Shown piece by piece: positions 43,382 through 52,019 of a stretch of 64,000 nucleotides of DNA. The stretch comes from Paraburkholderia sp. SOS3. Lineage in GTDB: Bacteria > Pseudomonadota > Gammaproteobacteria > Burkholderiales > Burkholderiaceae. Every line of letters begins with the position of its first letter. Within the stretch, counting starts at the first letter, position 1. Position numbers and translations under genes: made by a program. Location of the stretch: NCBI RefSeq assembly GCF_001922345.1, contig NZ_CP018812.1:186001-250000 (forward strand). Reading direction: 5' to 3'. The notes under the pieces were generated by a model. That model was not told the origin of the DNA, did not search any database, and was given only the letters and a program-made list of their open reading frames with translations.

Positions 43382-44484
43382 TGATGCCCTTCTGCTATCG
43401 ATGATTTCCGAGCCGCCGGCCCGTGCGCTTCTTCGCGAATCCGGCGATTGAACGATACCGCGTAGGCAGCCGAGCGCGCCGCGAGCAGTGGATCGTCGGA
43501 CGGCTTGAGCCCGTCGGGCAACACGGTCGGATCGTAGTTGATATCGCGACAGTCGCCATCGGCCTGCGCGGTTTCGTGCTCGATCGTAAGCGTTCCCGCA
43601 TCGATCTGCCGGCGATCGTCGGGCCACGCCTGCGTGGCGTCGTTCGTCACGTCGCCGGGCGCGGCCACCGTCAGAATCAGATGCCAGCGCAACGGTCCTT
43701 GCGCGAGCCGGTCCGAAAGCTCGCCGGACAGATAGTTCGGCGCATTGCCGCTTGGCTTCGCGGGCGCATAGGCCGCTTCGGGAACCATCGCCCAGCGGAT
43801 AAACGACGTATTGCCATCCGCATCGATCGCCCGGAACGCGTTGATGCTGTAATACGCGGCATTCGCGAAGCTGCTCGAAGGCGAATGCGCCTTGACCCAC
43901 TGCTGGAACGGTTGCGTTTCAGGGTGAGCGGCGTAAAACGCTTTCAGTTTAGCCGGATCGGGCTTGCCCGTTGCCGGGTCGGGCTTGCCCGCCGCGAGCT
44001 GCTCGTAGAATGCTTCCGGCGTGTTGACTGCAAAAACCGGCGTATTGTTCATTCCGGTGCGCCACTGCGCATGATTCGGCAACTGGAATTCGAGCGCGAA
44101 GCTGCGTACCGGCGTGCCCCCGTCCGGTGCAACCGGGTTTGGCCCGGGAATCGCAAAGCGCCCGATGACCGGCGTGCGCACCGGATCGAATACCTCCGCG
44201 CGCGAAATGCCGGACGCCTTGCCGTTGCCTTCGAAGTAACCGGCCACACATACACCCTTCGCGTGATTGCGTCTGAAACCCGGATGCACGCCGCCATACG
44301 TTTCGAATTTGTTGACGATGCGTTGCGGGCTCAACCTGTCCGGCGCGGCAAAACCCGCAACGTAGACAAAGGCACCGCCCACCGCGAGCACCACGACACC
44401 GATTGCGCATAGCTTGCCGATTTCGCCGAGATGCTGACCGGGATGGCGCGCGAGTTCGGCCAACGAAAACGGTCGTTCGTTCAT
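43378..44484 (-). CDS. Membrane-anchored catalase-family (SrpA-like) peroxidase
   Basis: 368 residues. One N-terminal membrane helix (about 27-48, CAIGVVVLAVGGAFVYVAGF) places the enzyme in the periplasm. The catalase core follows with the distal His region GGVHPGFRRNHAKGVCVAGY and FALEFQLPNHAQWRTGMNN. It is shorter than true catalases, as in SrpA-like mini-catalases that work as haem peroxidases. Together with cytochrome b561 it forms a two-gene operon seen in many proteobacteria for peroxide defence. Confidence 0.9.
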   Translation of the reverse strand: MNERPFSLAELARHPGQHLGEIGKLCAIGVVVLAVGGAFVYVAGFAAPDRLSPQRIVNKFETYGGVHPGFRRNHAKGVCVAGYFEGNGKASGISRAEVFDPVRTPVIGRFAIPGPNPVAPDGGTPVRSFALEFQLPNHAQWRTGMNNTPVFAVNTPEAFYEQLAAGKPDPATGKPDPAKLKAFYAAHPETQPFQQWVKAHSPSSSFANAAYYSINAFRAIDADGNTSFIRWAMVPEAAYAPAKPSGNAPNYLSGELSDRLAQGPLRWHLILTVAAPGDVTNDATQAWPDDRRQIDAGTLTIEHETAQADGDCRDINYDPTVLPDGLKPSDDPLLAARSAAYAVSFNRRIREEAHGPAARKSSIAEGHQ

Positions 44485-44669
44485 GAAACCTACCCTTTGC
44501 GTGAGATTTGCAAATGGGCGAACACAGGCTTCGCGTGTTTATTCCATCGCCCTCAAAGTCGTGCAAATGAAAGGTTAAACGTTTACATGGGCGCTTAACG
44601 AAGCAATGCAAACAATTGATCTCGCGTTTATCCTAGGCACGCTCGAACTTGTCCCGGGGAAACCTCATC

Positions 44670-45347
44670 ATGTCTGAATGCAACCAATTTGAACTATTCG
44701 GTTTCTGGCGATCGTCAGCGACCTATCGCGTGCGCGTCGCATTGAACCTGAAGAATATGAATGCGGAAGAGATGACCATCGATCTCGACGCCGGTCAGCA
44801 GCGCACCCCTGAGTTTCTCAAGGTCAATCCGCTCGGCGCGCTGCCGACACTGATCGAAGCGGGGCAGCAGCCGCTCACGCAATCGATCGCCATTCTCGAA
44901 TATCTCGAGGAACTGCAACCCGATCCTCCTCTGTTGCCCTCGGATCTCCAAGGGCGGGCGCGCGTGCGTTCCATCGCGTCGATGCTCACTGCGGATACGC
45001 ATCCGCTCGTCGTACCTCGTGTGAAGAGCTACCTGATGGAGCGCGGCGGCTTCGATCTCGCCGCATGGCGCGACTGGCAGATCCAGTGGTTCGGCACGGG
45101 AATTCGCGCCGTGGAAAAGCGTCTTGCCACCGAAGCCGGCACCGGCATCTGGTGTCACGGCGATGTGCCGACGTTCGCCGATATCGCGCTTGCAAGCATC
45201 ATCGCGGTGATGCGCGTGTTCCAGATCTCGATTCCGAATACGCCCACCGTCGACCGCATCATCGCGCAGTGCGATCTGCACGAGGCATTTCTGAAGGCCG
45301 CTCCATACCGGCAGATCGGCGCACCGCCGGTGCCGATGCGAGGCTGA
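44670..45347 (+). CDS. maiA: Maleylacetoacetate isomerase (zeta-class GST)
   Basis: 225 residues. The zeta-GST glutathione motif SSATYRVRVALNLK is at residues about 13-26, followed by NPLGALPTLIEAG and QSIAILEYLEE, and the C-terminal helical domain has CHGDVPTFADIALASI. It isomerises maleylacetoacetate or maleylpyruvate to the fumaryl isomer with glutathione. A fumarylacetoacetase sits 12 kb upstream in the catabolic cluster, and the two would act in sequence, but the intervening transporter and catalase genes show they are not one operon. Confidence 0.92.
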   Translation: MSECNQFELFGFWRSSATYRVRVALNLKNMNAEEMTIDLDAGQQRTPEFLKVNPLGALPTLIEAGQQPLTQSIAILEYLEELQPDPPLLPSDLQGRARVRSIASMLTADTHPLVVPRVKSYLMERGGFDLAAWRDWQIQWFGTGIRAVEKRLATEAGTGIWCHGDVPTFADIALASIIAVMRVFQISIPNTPTVDRIIAQCDLHEAFLKAAPYRQIGAPPVPMRG

Positions 45348-45357
45348 TGCAAAACCG

Positions 45358-48300
45358 TCAGTGCAACGACGGTTCGTCGAGGCCGAAGTGGCTGCGCAAT
45401 GTGTCGTGCAGCGACAGCGCGGCATGCGAGATTGCAGGTGTCCATGTGCTCGCCCCATCGCACATACGCTGCAACTCGCGGCAACAGTCGGCGAATTGCG
45501 GCTCGTGCACGATCAGGAATGCACCGCCCGCACTGTGCGCCCAGTCGCGTAATGCCGAGCGGTCGCAAGCGTCGATGATGCCCGCGAGCCGCGGCAGATC
45601 GGTGCTTAAGTGGTCCTTTAGCATGGCGAGGTAACGCGACTTGTCGACGGCATCGAGTGTGTGCGGTTCTTCGTGGGCTGCTAACGGATGCGGTGCATCT
45701 GCTGCATGACGTTGTGTCTGCGCTGCCGGCGCGGCATCCCATAGGGCGAGCAAGCCGCTTCGCAATTGCTGCAGCGACGCGGGCTTCGGAATATAGCCGG
45801 CGAAGCCGCGCTGCCGCCATTCCTGCGCCTGCTCCGCTCCGGTGACCGCGCTGAATGCGGTCACCGGCAGCGCGGGATGCGCGTCGCGCAGCGCCGACAT
45901 TAGCGCATATCCGTCCATCTCCGGCATATGGATGTCGGTTAGCACAAGATCGACTTCGGTCTGCGAAAGAACGGCGAGCGCCTGCTTGCCGTCGCCGACG
46001 ACGATCGGCTCGCAGCCAAGCGCCGTCAACTGGTCCGTGATGAGCGCCTGATTCAGAGGGTTGTCTTCCGCCACGAGCACGCGTAAGCCGGTTAGCGCCA
46101 AGGAATCCGGCGCTTGCGCGTCACTGGCTGTTCGGGAAGAACGCTGTTCGCGCGCGTCGTTCAATGCGGGCGACGCGGGCGTTTGCGGTTCACGGCGCGC
46201 CGCAAGCGAGTTTGGCGCGTCGGGCACGGCATCGCCTTGCACATCGCCGCACGCATCATTGTTCAATGCTTCGTCGCGCTGTTCGTCGCGCTGCTCGTCG
46301 TTCACTGCGCGCTCGATCGCCGCGCCTAGCGCGCGTTGGCTAAATGCCGTTACTTCCCATACACCGTCACTACGTGCAGCGGCGCCAGGCGGACCCGCGG
46401 GCGTCATCCACACGACATTGGCCGAGCGGCACGCGCGCAGTTGCGCGATGGCGTCTTCGCCGTACTCGCCCGTCACGATCATGAACGCTGGCCGGTTGAT
46501 ACGCAGCCAGTTCGGCGCCGCATCGAGCGACGTTACACAGGTCACCTGCCATCCTTGCAGCGCCAATACTTCGTCGAACCACTTCGCCCCCGCCAGTTCC
46601 TTGCAAAGAACGAAAGCGCTGCCGCGCATCGCAGACGCAGGACCCGATGCCGCCGCGGGATGCGCCGCCACGCTTTCATCGTGACCGGCAGGCATCGCGA
46701 GCGGCAAGCTCACCGTGAACGCACTGCCGACGCCGTGCACGCTTTCCACGGCGATCGTTCCGCCCATCAGTTCGGAGAGCCGCACGCAGATCGACAGGCC
46801 CAGCCCGGTGCCGCCGAAGCGGCTCGCCGTACCGGGCTCCGCCTGCACGAAAGGCTTGAAAATGCGCGCGACCTGTTGCGCATCCATGCCGATTCCGGAA
46901 TCGCTGACGCGACAGACAAGCCTGTCGCGCCCCGCGTCGTCCGTGTGTATCTGAGCGCCAAGCACGATCTTGCCGCTCGACGTGAACTTGAACGCATTGC
47001 TCAGCAGGTTATTGACGATCTGCACGACGCGCGTGCTGTCGCCTTGCCACACACGGTTCAAAGCCGGCGACAGATAGGCGTAAAAATTCAGCGACTGCTT
47101 GCCGGCCAGCGGCGCATACGACAGCGCGAGATTCTCGAGATCGTCGAGCGGATTGAACGGCTCGCTGACGAGCTTCATCATGCCGGCATCGATCTTCGAG
47201 AAGTCCAGAATATCGTTGACGATGCGGCGCAATCCGTCCGCCGCCATGCCGACCGCGCGCACACGCGGCTCATGCTGCTCGAGACCGGGGCTCGACGACA
47301 GCAACTCCAGATTGCCGAGCAGCGCATTCATCGGCGTTCGTATTTCGTGGCTCATGGCGGCGAAGAAGTTGCTTTGCGCGCGCATCATCGCTTCCGTTTC
47401 GCGTTGCGCCGCACGCAGTTGCTGACCAAGCGCATAGCGGGCCGAGATATCGAGAATCGCGCAGAACAGCACGTCTTCGTTGTCGTGGCGCGCCGCTTCG
47501 TAGTTGATTTGCAGCATTGTGGCGTCCGGCGCGGACGATGCGTGCCATGCCCCCGATGCGTCGGCCTGCCTCGGCAATGCGGCCACGATAAATTCAGATG
47601 CCGATGCACCGGCGGCGGCGGATGCGGACGCAATCGCATGCAGACTATGCTCCGTATAGGCCGCCGCGATGTGCGGCGGCAAATGCGCCGCGTCGCCGAG
47701 GCGCATCAGATCGCGCGCAAGCTGGTTCGATGCCGCCACTGAAAAGTCCTGTTGCCTCACGATGCACAGCCCGACCGGCGTCGCACTGACGACGATGTGA
47801 TTGATCGTCTCGTTCTCGAGTGCGCGCCGCGCTTCGTCGTGCCAATCGCGTAGCAACCGCATGCCCCAGAACTTCGCGGTCAACGCCATTGCGATCACGA
47901 TCAACAGTCCAAGCCCAACGATGGAGAACAGCTGCAGTGCCGCGCCGGCAATCACCGCACGCCACGGCACATAGCTGACCAGCAGGCCGTGCCCGGGTGT
48001 CACCGCATCGACGAGTACGACGCCGCGCCACGCGTAATGGATGACGCCGACGCGTGTGTGGCTTGCGACGTCGCGCAGCCATTGCAGCGTCGATGGCGCG
48101 AGCGCCGGCTTCGCTGTGATCGAACGCTTGCCGCCCTCGCCCAACAATAGCGTTGCCGAACCCTGTGGTTGATCGAACCCGGAGAGCATCGCACTGGCGT
48201 CGACCGTCATCGCGATCAGCATGACGGGTTTGCCGTCCACGCTCGGCATGCTGAGCGCGGTCACGACGGGCACGCCTAGCAGCGGGTCCGCGTAGGGTCC

Positions 48301-49017
48301 GATAAGCGCACGCTCGCCGGCCGCGAGCGTGCGCTTGCCCGTTTGCGCCGCGAGTGCATCCAGCGTCGCTTCGCGCAACGCGGCCGCAGTGCGGGAAGTC
48401 AGCGAAGGCGCATGGGCACTCGTGTGCATGCCAGGCGCCGGCAGGATCGCCGCGAAGTCGCCATCGAGCCCGATCAACAGCGTTTGATAGGGCAAGCCGA
48501 ATGCTTCGCGCGTCATGAACGTCGATTCGGCGGTTTCGGCGATGCGCCGCAGGTGCGCGCCCAGATCGGCGCCCCATGCGTTGCGTGTCGCCTCCGAAAC
48601 GACCACGTCGAAGGGCACACCGAGCGTTGCGGACCGGCCCGTCGCCACGCCGGACCGGCTGATCTGCCGAACCAGGTCTTCCGGTGCATCATGCGCGTCC
48701 AGCGTCCGCCGATAGAACTTCACCGTCAATTCGCTGCGGATCAGGAACGACACACAACGATGCAGAAACAACGAAATGTCGGATGCATTCTGCGCGCCGA
48801 TTCTGCGCTGCATATCGAGTTGCCTGTCGATCGCAAGCGTGGCGAGCAACGTGACCGATATCGCGATGATCGCGATCAGCGCTGCAATCGTCGCGATGTA
48901 CAGGCGTTGCTGGCGCCGCGCATTCGCGGCGAGCGAGGCGAATGCGTCTGCGAGCGACTGCTGCGTGCGGTCGAGGATGTTGGGCATCGCATCGGGCAAG
49001 TATGTGGGCCGCGGCAT
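45358..49017 (-). CDS. Hybrid sensor histidine kinase with pseudo-receiver, receiver and HPt domains
   Basis: About 1219 residues from ATG 49017 (ATGs at 49044 and 48990 also possible). A membrane helix near residue 38 (YIATIAALIAIIAISVTLL), a large periplasmic sensor and a second helix (LFSIVGLGLLIVIAMALTA) precede a PAS-like segment. HisKA has His557 in SHEIRTPMNALLG. The ATPase has NNLLSNAFKF and GGTGLGLSI. A receiver-like segment then lacks the acceptor Asp, followed by a true receiver (Asp1028 in LVLTDIHMPEMDG) and an HPt domain (His1161 in WAHSAGGAF). This is a BvgS/RcsC-style phosphorelay. No partner response regulator is nearby, so the output must be encoded elsewhere. Confidence 0.92.
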   Translation of the reverse strand: MPRPTYLPDAMPNILDRTQQSLADAFASLAANARRQQRLYIATIAALIAIIAISVTLLATLAIDRQLDMQRRIGAQNASDISLFLHRCVSFLIRSELTVKFYRRTLDAHDAPEDLVRQISRSGVATGRSATLGVPFDVVVSEATRNAWGADLGAHLRRIAETAESTFMTREAFGLPYQTLLIGLDGDFAAILPAPGMHTSAHAPSLTSRTAAALREATLDALAAQTGKRTLAAGERALIGPYADPLLGVPVVTALSMPSVDGKPVMLIAMTVDASAMLSGFDQPQGSATLLLGEGGKRSITAKPALAPSTLQWLRDVASHTRVGVIHYAWRGVVLVDAVTPGHGLLVSYVPWRAVIAGAALQLFSIVGLGLLIVIAMALTAKFWGMRLLRDWHDEARRALENETINHIVVSATPVGLCIVRQQDFSVAASNQLARDLMRLGDAAHLPPHIAAAYTEHSLHAIASASAAAGASASEFIVAALPRQADASGAWHASSAPDATMLQINYEAARHDNEDVLFCAILDISARYALGQQLRAAQRETEAMMRAQSNFFAAMSHEIRTPMNALLGNLELLSSSPGLEQHEPRVRAVGMAADGLRRIVNDILDFSKIDAGMMKLVSEPFNPLDDLENLALSYAPLAGKQSLNFYAYLSPALNRVWQGDSTRVVQIVNNLLSNAFKFTSSGKIVLGAQIHTDDAGRDRLVCRVSDSGIGMDAQQVARIFKPFVQAEPGTASRFGGTGLGLSICVRLSELMGGTIAVESVHGVGSAFTVSLPLAMPAGHDESVAAHPAAASGPASAMRGSAFVLCKELAGAKWFDEVLALQGWQVTCVTSLDAAPNWLRINRPAFMIVTGEYGEDAIAQLRACRSANVVWMTPAGPPGAAARSDGVWEVTAFSQRALGAAIERAVNDEQRDEQRDEALNNDACGDVQGDAVPDAPNSLAARREPQTPASPALNDAREQRSSRTASDAQAPDSLALTGLRVLVAEDNPLNQALITDQLTALGCEPIVVGDGKQALAVLSQTEVDLVLTDIHMPEMDGYALMSALRDAHPALPVTAFSAVTGAEQAQEWRQRGFAGYIPKPASLQQLRSGLLALWDAAPAAQTQRHAADAPHPLAAHEEPHTLDAVDKSRYLAMLKDHLSTDLPRLAGIIDACDRSALRDWAHSAGGAFLIVHEPQFADCCRELQRMCDGASTWTPAISHAALSLHDTLRSHFGLDEPSLH

Positions 49018-49044
49018 GGCGCGCGTCACGCTCTTCGCCTGCAT

Positions 49045-49551
49045 ACCATCGCAAGCAGCATGAGCGCGGCCTTTCGCGGGCAACACGGTGAATCCACTAT
49101 AGGTCGTTTCGATGCACGGGACGCCGATATGTCTGATGGATCGGCGTAAGCCCCACCTCGACAAAAATTTATTGCGCCGTCAGCATGGCAATCGTCAGCG
49201 CCCCGAAGTGTGTGCGGGCCGGCTGACCCGAGTAACAACGGCGTTTTAGCGGCCCGTCCCTTGTGGACGGGCTATTTTTTCGCGCCGGCATAAAACGCGG
49301 CGCATTCGCGTCGCTGAAAGCGCAATAAATACCGGCGCAGATGCTGCCCGGCATAAATTTCCGCATGGCGTGCTAGCTCGCGCGGATATCGACGCTGGTG
49401 CACGGCGGCTAAAGAACATATCGTCCAGGGGTGGTCATCGGGCGATGATAGGCTGATCACTTCGCGCGAGCGCCGCGTCGAACCGGCACATCCCCGGGGT
49501 TGTCCCGTGCGCATCGCGTTGCTTCGTCGCAACCGGCAGCGGGAGAATCGC
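49045..49551. other. Long spacer between kinase and dinB with an unassigned plus-strand terminator
   Basis: About 500 bp without a supported protein gene. It holds an inverted repeat CGCCGAT/ATCGGCG at 49122-49146 and a strong plus-strand terminator at 49252-49280. Nothing recognisable follows up to the dinB ribosome-binding site (GGGAGAA near 49538). Confidence 0.6.
49252..49280 (+). terminator. Strong rho-independent terminator with no upstream gene on its strand
   Basis: GCCCGTCC (49252-49259) pairs with GGACGGGC (49265-49272) around a five-base loop and is followed by TATTTTTT. Its polarity is plus, yet the gene to the left is the minus-strand kinase. It therefore probably ends a small RNA or a transcript antisense to the kinase leader. 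Confidence 0.85.
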
Positions 49552-49552
49552 C

Positions 49553-50113
49553 ATGCATGCACCAGTCGCCACGCTATCGGCGCATTTCGCCGCGATGGCC
49601 CGCAACAACGCGTGGTCGAATGCGCGGCTTTATCGGGCATGCCTGACATTGTCCGACGAGGCGTTCGCCGAGCGCCGCGTAAGCTTCTTTCCTTCGCTGC
49701 AACTGACGTTGCACCATATCCTGCTGGTCGACCGTTACTACTTCGACGCGCTCGTCGACGGCGGCGCAGGCCTCGCGATTTTTGCCGACGAAACGGCCCG
49801 TCCGCGCTGCGCGGAGCTGTGGCCGGCGCAGCGCGAGCTCGACCGCCAGCTGATCGCATTCTGCGACGCGCTCGACGATGGCGCGCTGCGGCGCGGCGTC
49901 GTCATCGACCGCGGCCCGGACATCGGTCAGCAACATGAGACGGTCGGCACGGTGCTGCCGCACCTGTTCATTCACCAGATTCATCACCGGGGCCAGGCGC
50001 ATGCGATGCTTGCCGGCACCGATGTGCCGCCGCCCCAGCTCGACGAGTTCTTTCTGCTGGCCGATACACCGGCGCGCGAGCGCGAGCTGACGGCGCTCGA
50101 CGACAAGCGGTAG
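49553..50113 (+). CDS. DinB-family protein
   Basis: 186 residues, a four-helix bundle with the metal-binding His set: His in LTLHHILLVDRYYFDAL and two in FIHQIHHRGQAHAML, the latter being the family's HxxxH signature. DinB-like proteins are Zn or Ni binding, and many act as thiol-dependent transferases. Substrate unknown. GGGAGAA precedes ATG 49553. It is a monocistronic gene after the orphan terminator. Confidence 0.9.
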   Translation: MHAPVATLSAHFAAMARNNAWSNARLYRACLTLSDEAFAERRVSFFPSLQLTLHHILLVDRYYFDALVDGGAGLAIFADETARPRCAELWPAQRELDRQLIAFCDALDDGALRRGVVIDRGPDIGQQHETVGTVLPHLFIHQIHHRGQAHAMLAGTDVPPPQLDEFFLLADTPARERELTALDDKR

Positions 50114-50308
50114 GAGGCGACGCGACGCGCCCGAAGCGGCGACCGCACCGCAACAGGGCACAAAAAATGCGTCCGGCGACGCGGCAACTCGCGTTAAACT
50201 GGCTCCAGCATTCGCTCGCGGCTTCGGTGCATGGTGTGCCGGGCCGCGCGACAGAACGGTGAAGCTCCCCGTACAATGCTTGTTCTATAACGGATGAGGA
50301 AATTTTCG

Positions 50309-50569
50309 ATGCGCACCACCGGGTCTTCCGGGGCAATGGCCCTGCTCACCGAGTACGACGACGCGACCGGGCGTGAACTGCGCACGCTGCGGCTCGAAGC
50401 GACAGAAGACGGCAAAGGCATTCTTCTCGTTGAAGTCGACGAACGCAAACCGGGCATTCATCGCGAAGTGCGTTACGAAATTACACCCGCCGAACTGATC
50501 GCGGCGATTCGCGCGCATGGCGCGGAACTGCCGGGCGAGCAGCACAACCACCACCGGCACGCAACCTGA
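50309..50569 (+). CDS. Conserved small hypothetical protein
   Basis: 86 residues with no signal or membrane part. It reads as a compact alpha/beta protein (ALLTEYDDATGRELRTLRLE, ILLVEVDERKPGIHREVRYE, TPAELIAAIRAHG) with a His-rich end (EQHNHHRHAT) that might bind metal. ATG 50309 is preferred because GAGGAA (50296-50301) lies at the right distance; an earlier ATG (50294) overlaps that site. Function unknown. Confidence 0.65.
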   Translation: MRTTGSSGAMALLTEYDDATGRELRTLRLEATEDGKGILLVEVDERKPGIHREVRYEITPAELIAAIRAHGAELPGEQHNHHRHAT

Positions 50570-50950
50570 TCCGCGCGGCGGCGCGCTCGCAATGCCGCGC
50601 TGCCGCGTCTGCCTGCGTCTGCTTGTTTTCTCGCGCTCCTGCCGTTTTTCTGCCGCCCCTCTGCTGTCGTTCCAGTTCCCGCTGCACTTTTCTTCGCCAC
50701 ACGCGGCTGTCATTTTCACCGGCGTTTTTCTGGTAGTCTGCCGACCGTTCGACGTCGTCCAAATGCCGCCCGCGAGCCTTGCGGACGGCATCCAGCCATC
50801 CGCCCGGCGCAAACGGAATGGCTGACTGTAGCAGCCGCTCCAGCGCTGACGGGGTGTTGCCCCCGTCGCTTGCACGCGGCGCAAATGCGTCCATAATTCT
50901 TAACTTACCTGACGCAATTGCGGCTTCCCGAGCCGCGAAAAAGTAAACCG
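50570..50950. other. Pyrimidine-rich spacer
   Basis: 381 bp with a long C/T-rich run on the plus strand around 50600-50700. Open frames exist on both strands, but their products are low-complexity Arg/Ala-rich and I do not accept them. No hairpin with a T-run is seen. Confidence 0.5.
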
Positions 50951-51943
50951 ATGCTACATGACCTCGTCGAGCAATACGGGCCCGCGATCGTCTTCGCCAA
51001 TGTGCTCGCCGCATCGATCGGGCTGCCCGTGCCCGCGATGCCGTCCCTCGTGCTGTTCGGCGCGATGGCCGCCATGAATCCTGCCACCGTCGGCACGCAG
51101 CTCGTGTCGGTGCTCGTGCTTGCGATCTTCGCCACGCTGATCGGAGACAGCGCGTGGTATCTCGCCGGCCGCATCTACGGCGGCAATACGCTCAAAACGC
51201 TTTGCAAGCTGTCGCTCTCGCGTGACAGCTGTGTCAAGAAGACCGAGCGCTTTTTTGGCCGGTGGGGCGTGCGCGTGCTCGCCGTCGCAAAGTTCATTCC
51301 GGGCCTGTCGATCGTTTCGATTCCGCTGGCGGGCGCGATGGGCACGCCTTACCGCACGTTTCTCACGTTCGACAGTATCGGCGCCGCATTATGGTCGGGC
51401 CTCGGCCTCACGCTCGGCGCGCTCTTCGCGCAGCAGATCGACATGCTGTTCGCCGAAGCGGGCCGGCTCGGCAAGCTGACCGCGGTCGTCGTCGTCGCAT
51501 TGCTGCTGCTTTACGCCGCCTACCGCTGGATGCGCCGCCGCCAGTTGCTCAACAAACTCGCGAAGGCACGCATCAACGTCGACGAGCTGTACGACCTGAT
51601 GTCGAACAAAAAAACGCCGGTGCTATTCGACATCCGCTCCGAAGAAAAGCGCAAGCTCGATCCTTTCGTGATTCCGGGCTCGAAATTCGCGGACGAACGC
51701 AACCTCGACGACATCGTCGCGACCTATAAGCCCGACCAGAAGCTCGTCATCTATTGCTCCTGCCCGAACGAAGTGTCCGCCGCATGGATGGCCAAGGCAC
51801 TGACCGAGGCCGGCTTCAAGGACGTGGTGCCGCTGCGCGGCGGCCTCGACGCATGGCGCGACGCAGGCCGCCAGCTCGAGCCGCTGGCCGACGAACCCGC
51901 ACCGCACGTCGACGACGTCGGCATTTCGCCGAAGGCCGTATAG
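50951..51943 (+). CDS. VTT (DedA-like) membrane protein fused to a rhodanese domain
   Basis: 330 residues. The N-terminal part (1-200) is a DedA/VTT membrane domain with GDSAWYLAGRIYGG, FFGRWGVRVLAVAKFIPGLS and a final helix TAVVVVALLLLYAAY. A cytoplasmic rhodanese domain (about 220-325) follows, with LFDIRSEEKRKLDPF and the active-site loop IYCSCPNEVSAAWMA, where the first Cys aligns with the catalytic one. DedA proteins work in lipid carrier recycling and membrane energetics; rhodaneses carry persulfide sulfur. The fusion suggests sulfur or thiol sensing coupled to a transporter. The next gene is a redox enzyme in the same direction. Confidence 0.9.
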   Translation: MLHDLVEQYGPAIVFANVLAASIGLPVPAMPSLVLFGAMAAMNPATVGTQLVSVLVLAIFATLIGDSAWYLAGRIYGGNTLKTLCKLSLSRDSCVKKTERFFGRWGVRVLAVAKFIPGLSIVSIPLAGAMGTPYRTFLTFDSIGAALWSGLGLTLGALFAQQIDMLFAEAGRLGKLTAVVVVALLLLYAAYRWMRRRQLLNKLAKARINVDELYDLMSNKKTPVLFDIRSEEKRKLDPFVIPGSKFADERNLDDIVATYKPDQKLVIYCSCPNEVSAAWMAKALTEAGFKDVVPLRGGLDAWRDAGRQLEPLADEPAPHVDDVGISPKAV

Positions 51944-52019
51944 CGATCCGCGCGCCGGCCACACCGTTTTATCTGACTTGACGCAACCGAATGATGCAAC
52001 CGACGCAAGGAGCGGTCCG

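Noticed and set aside
50473..50700. A 75-residue minus-strand frame starting with a Lys/Ala-rich stretch
   Set aside because: It covers the 3' end of the small gene at 50309 in antisense and a pyrimidine-rich spacer; composition is low-complexity and no ribosome-binding site is seen.
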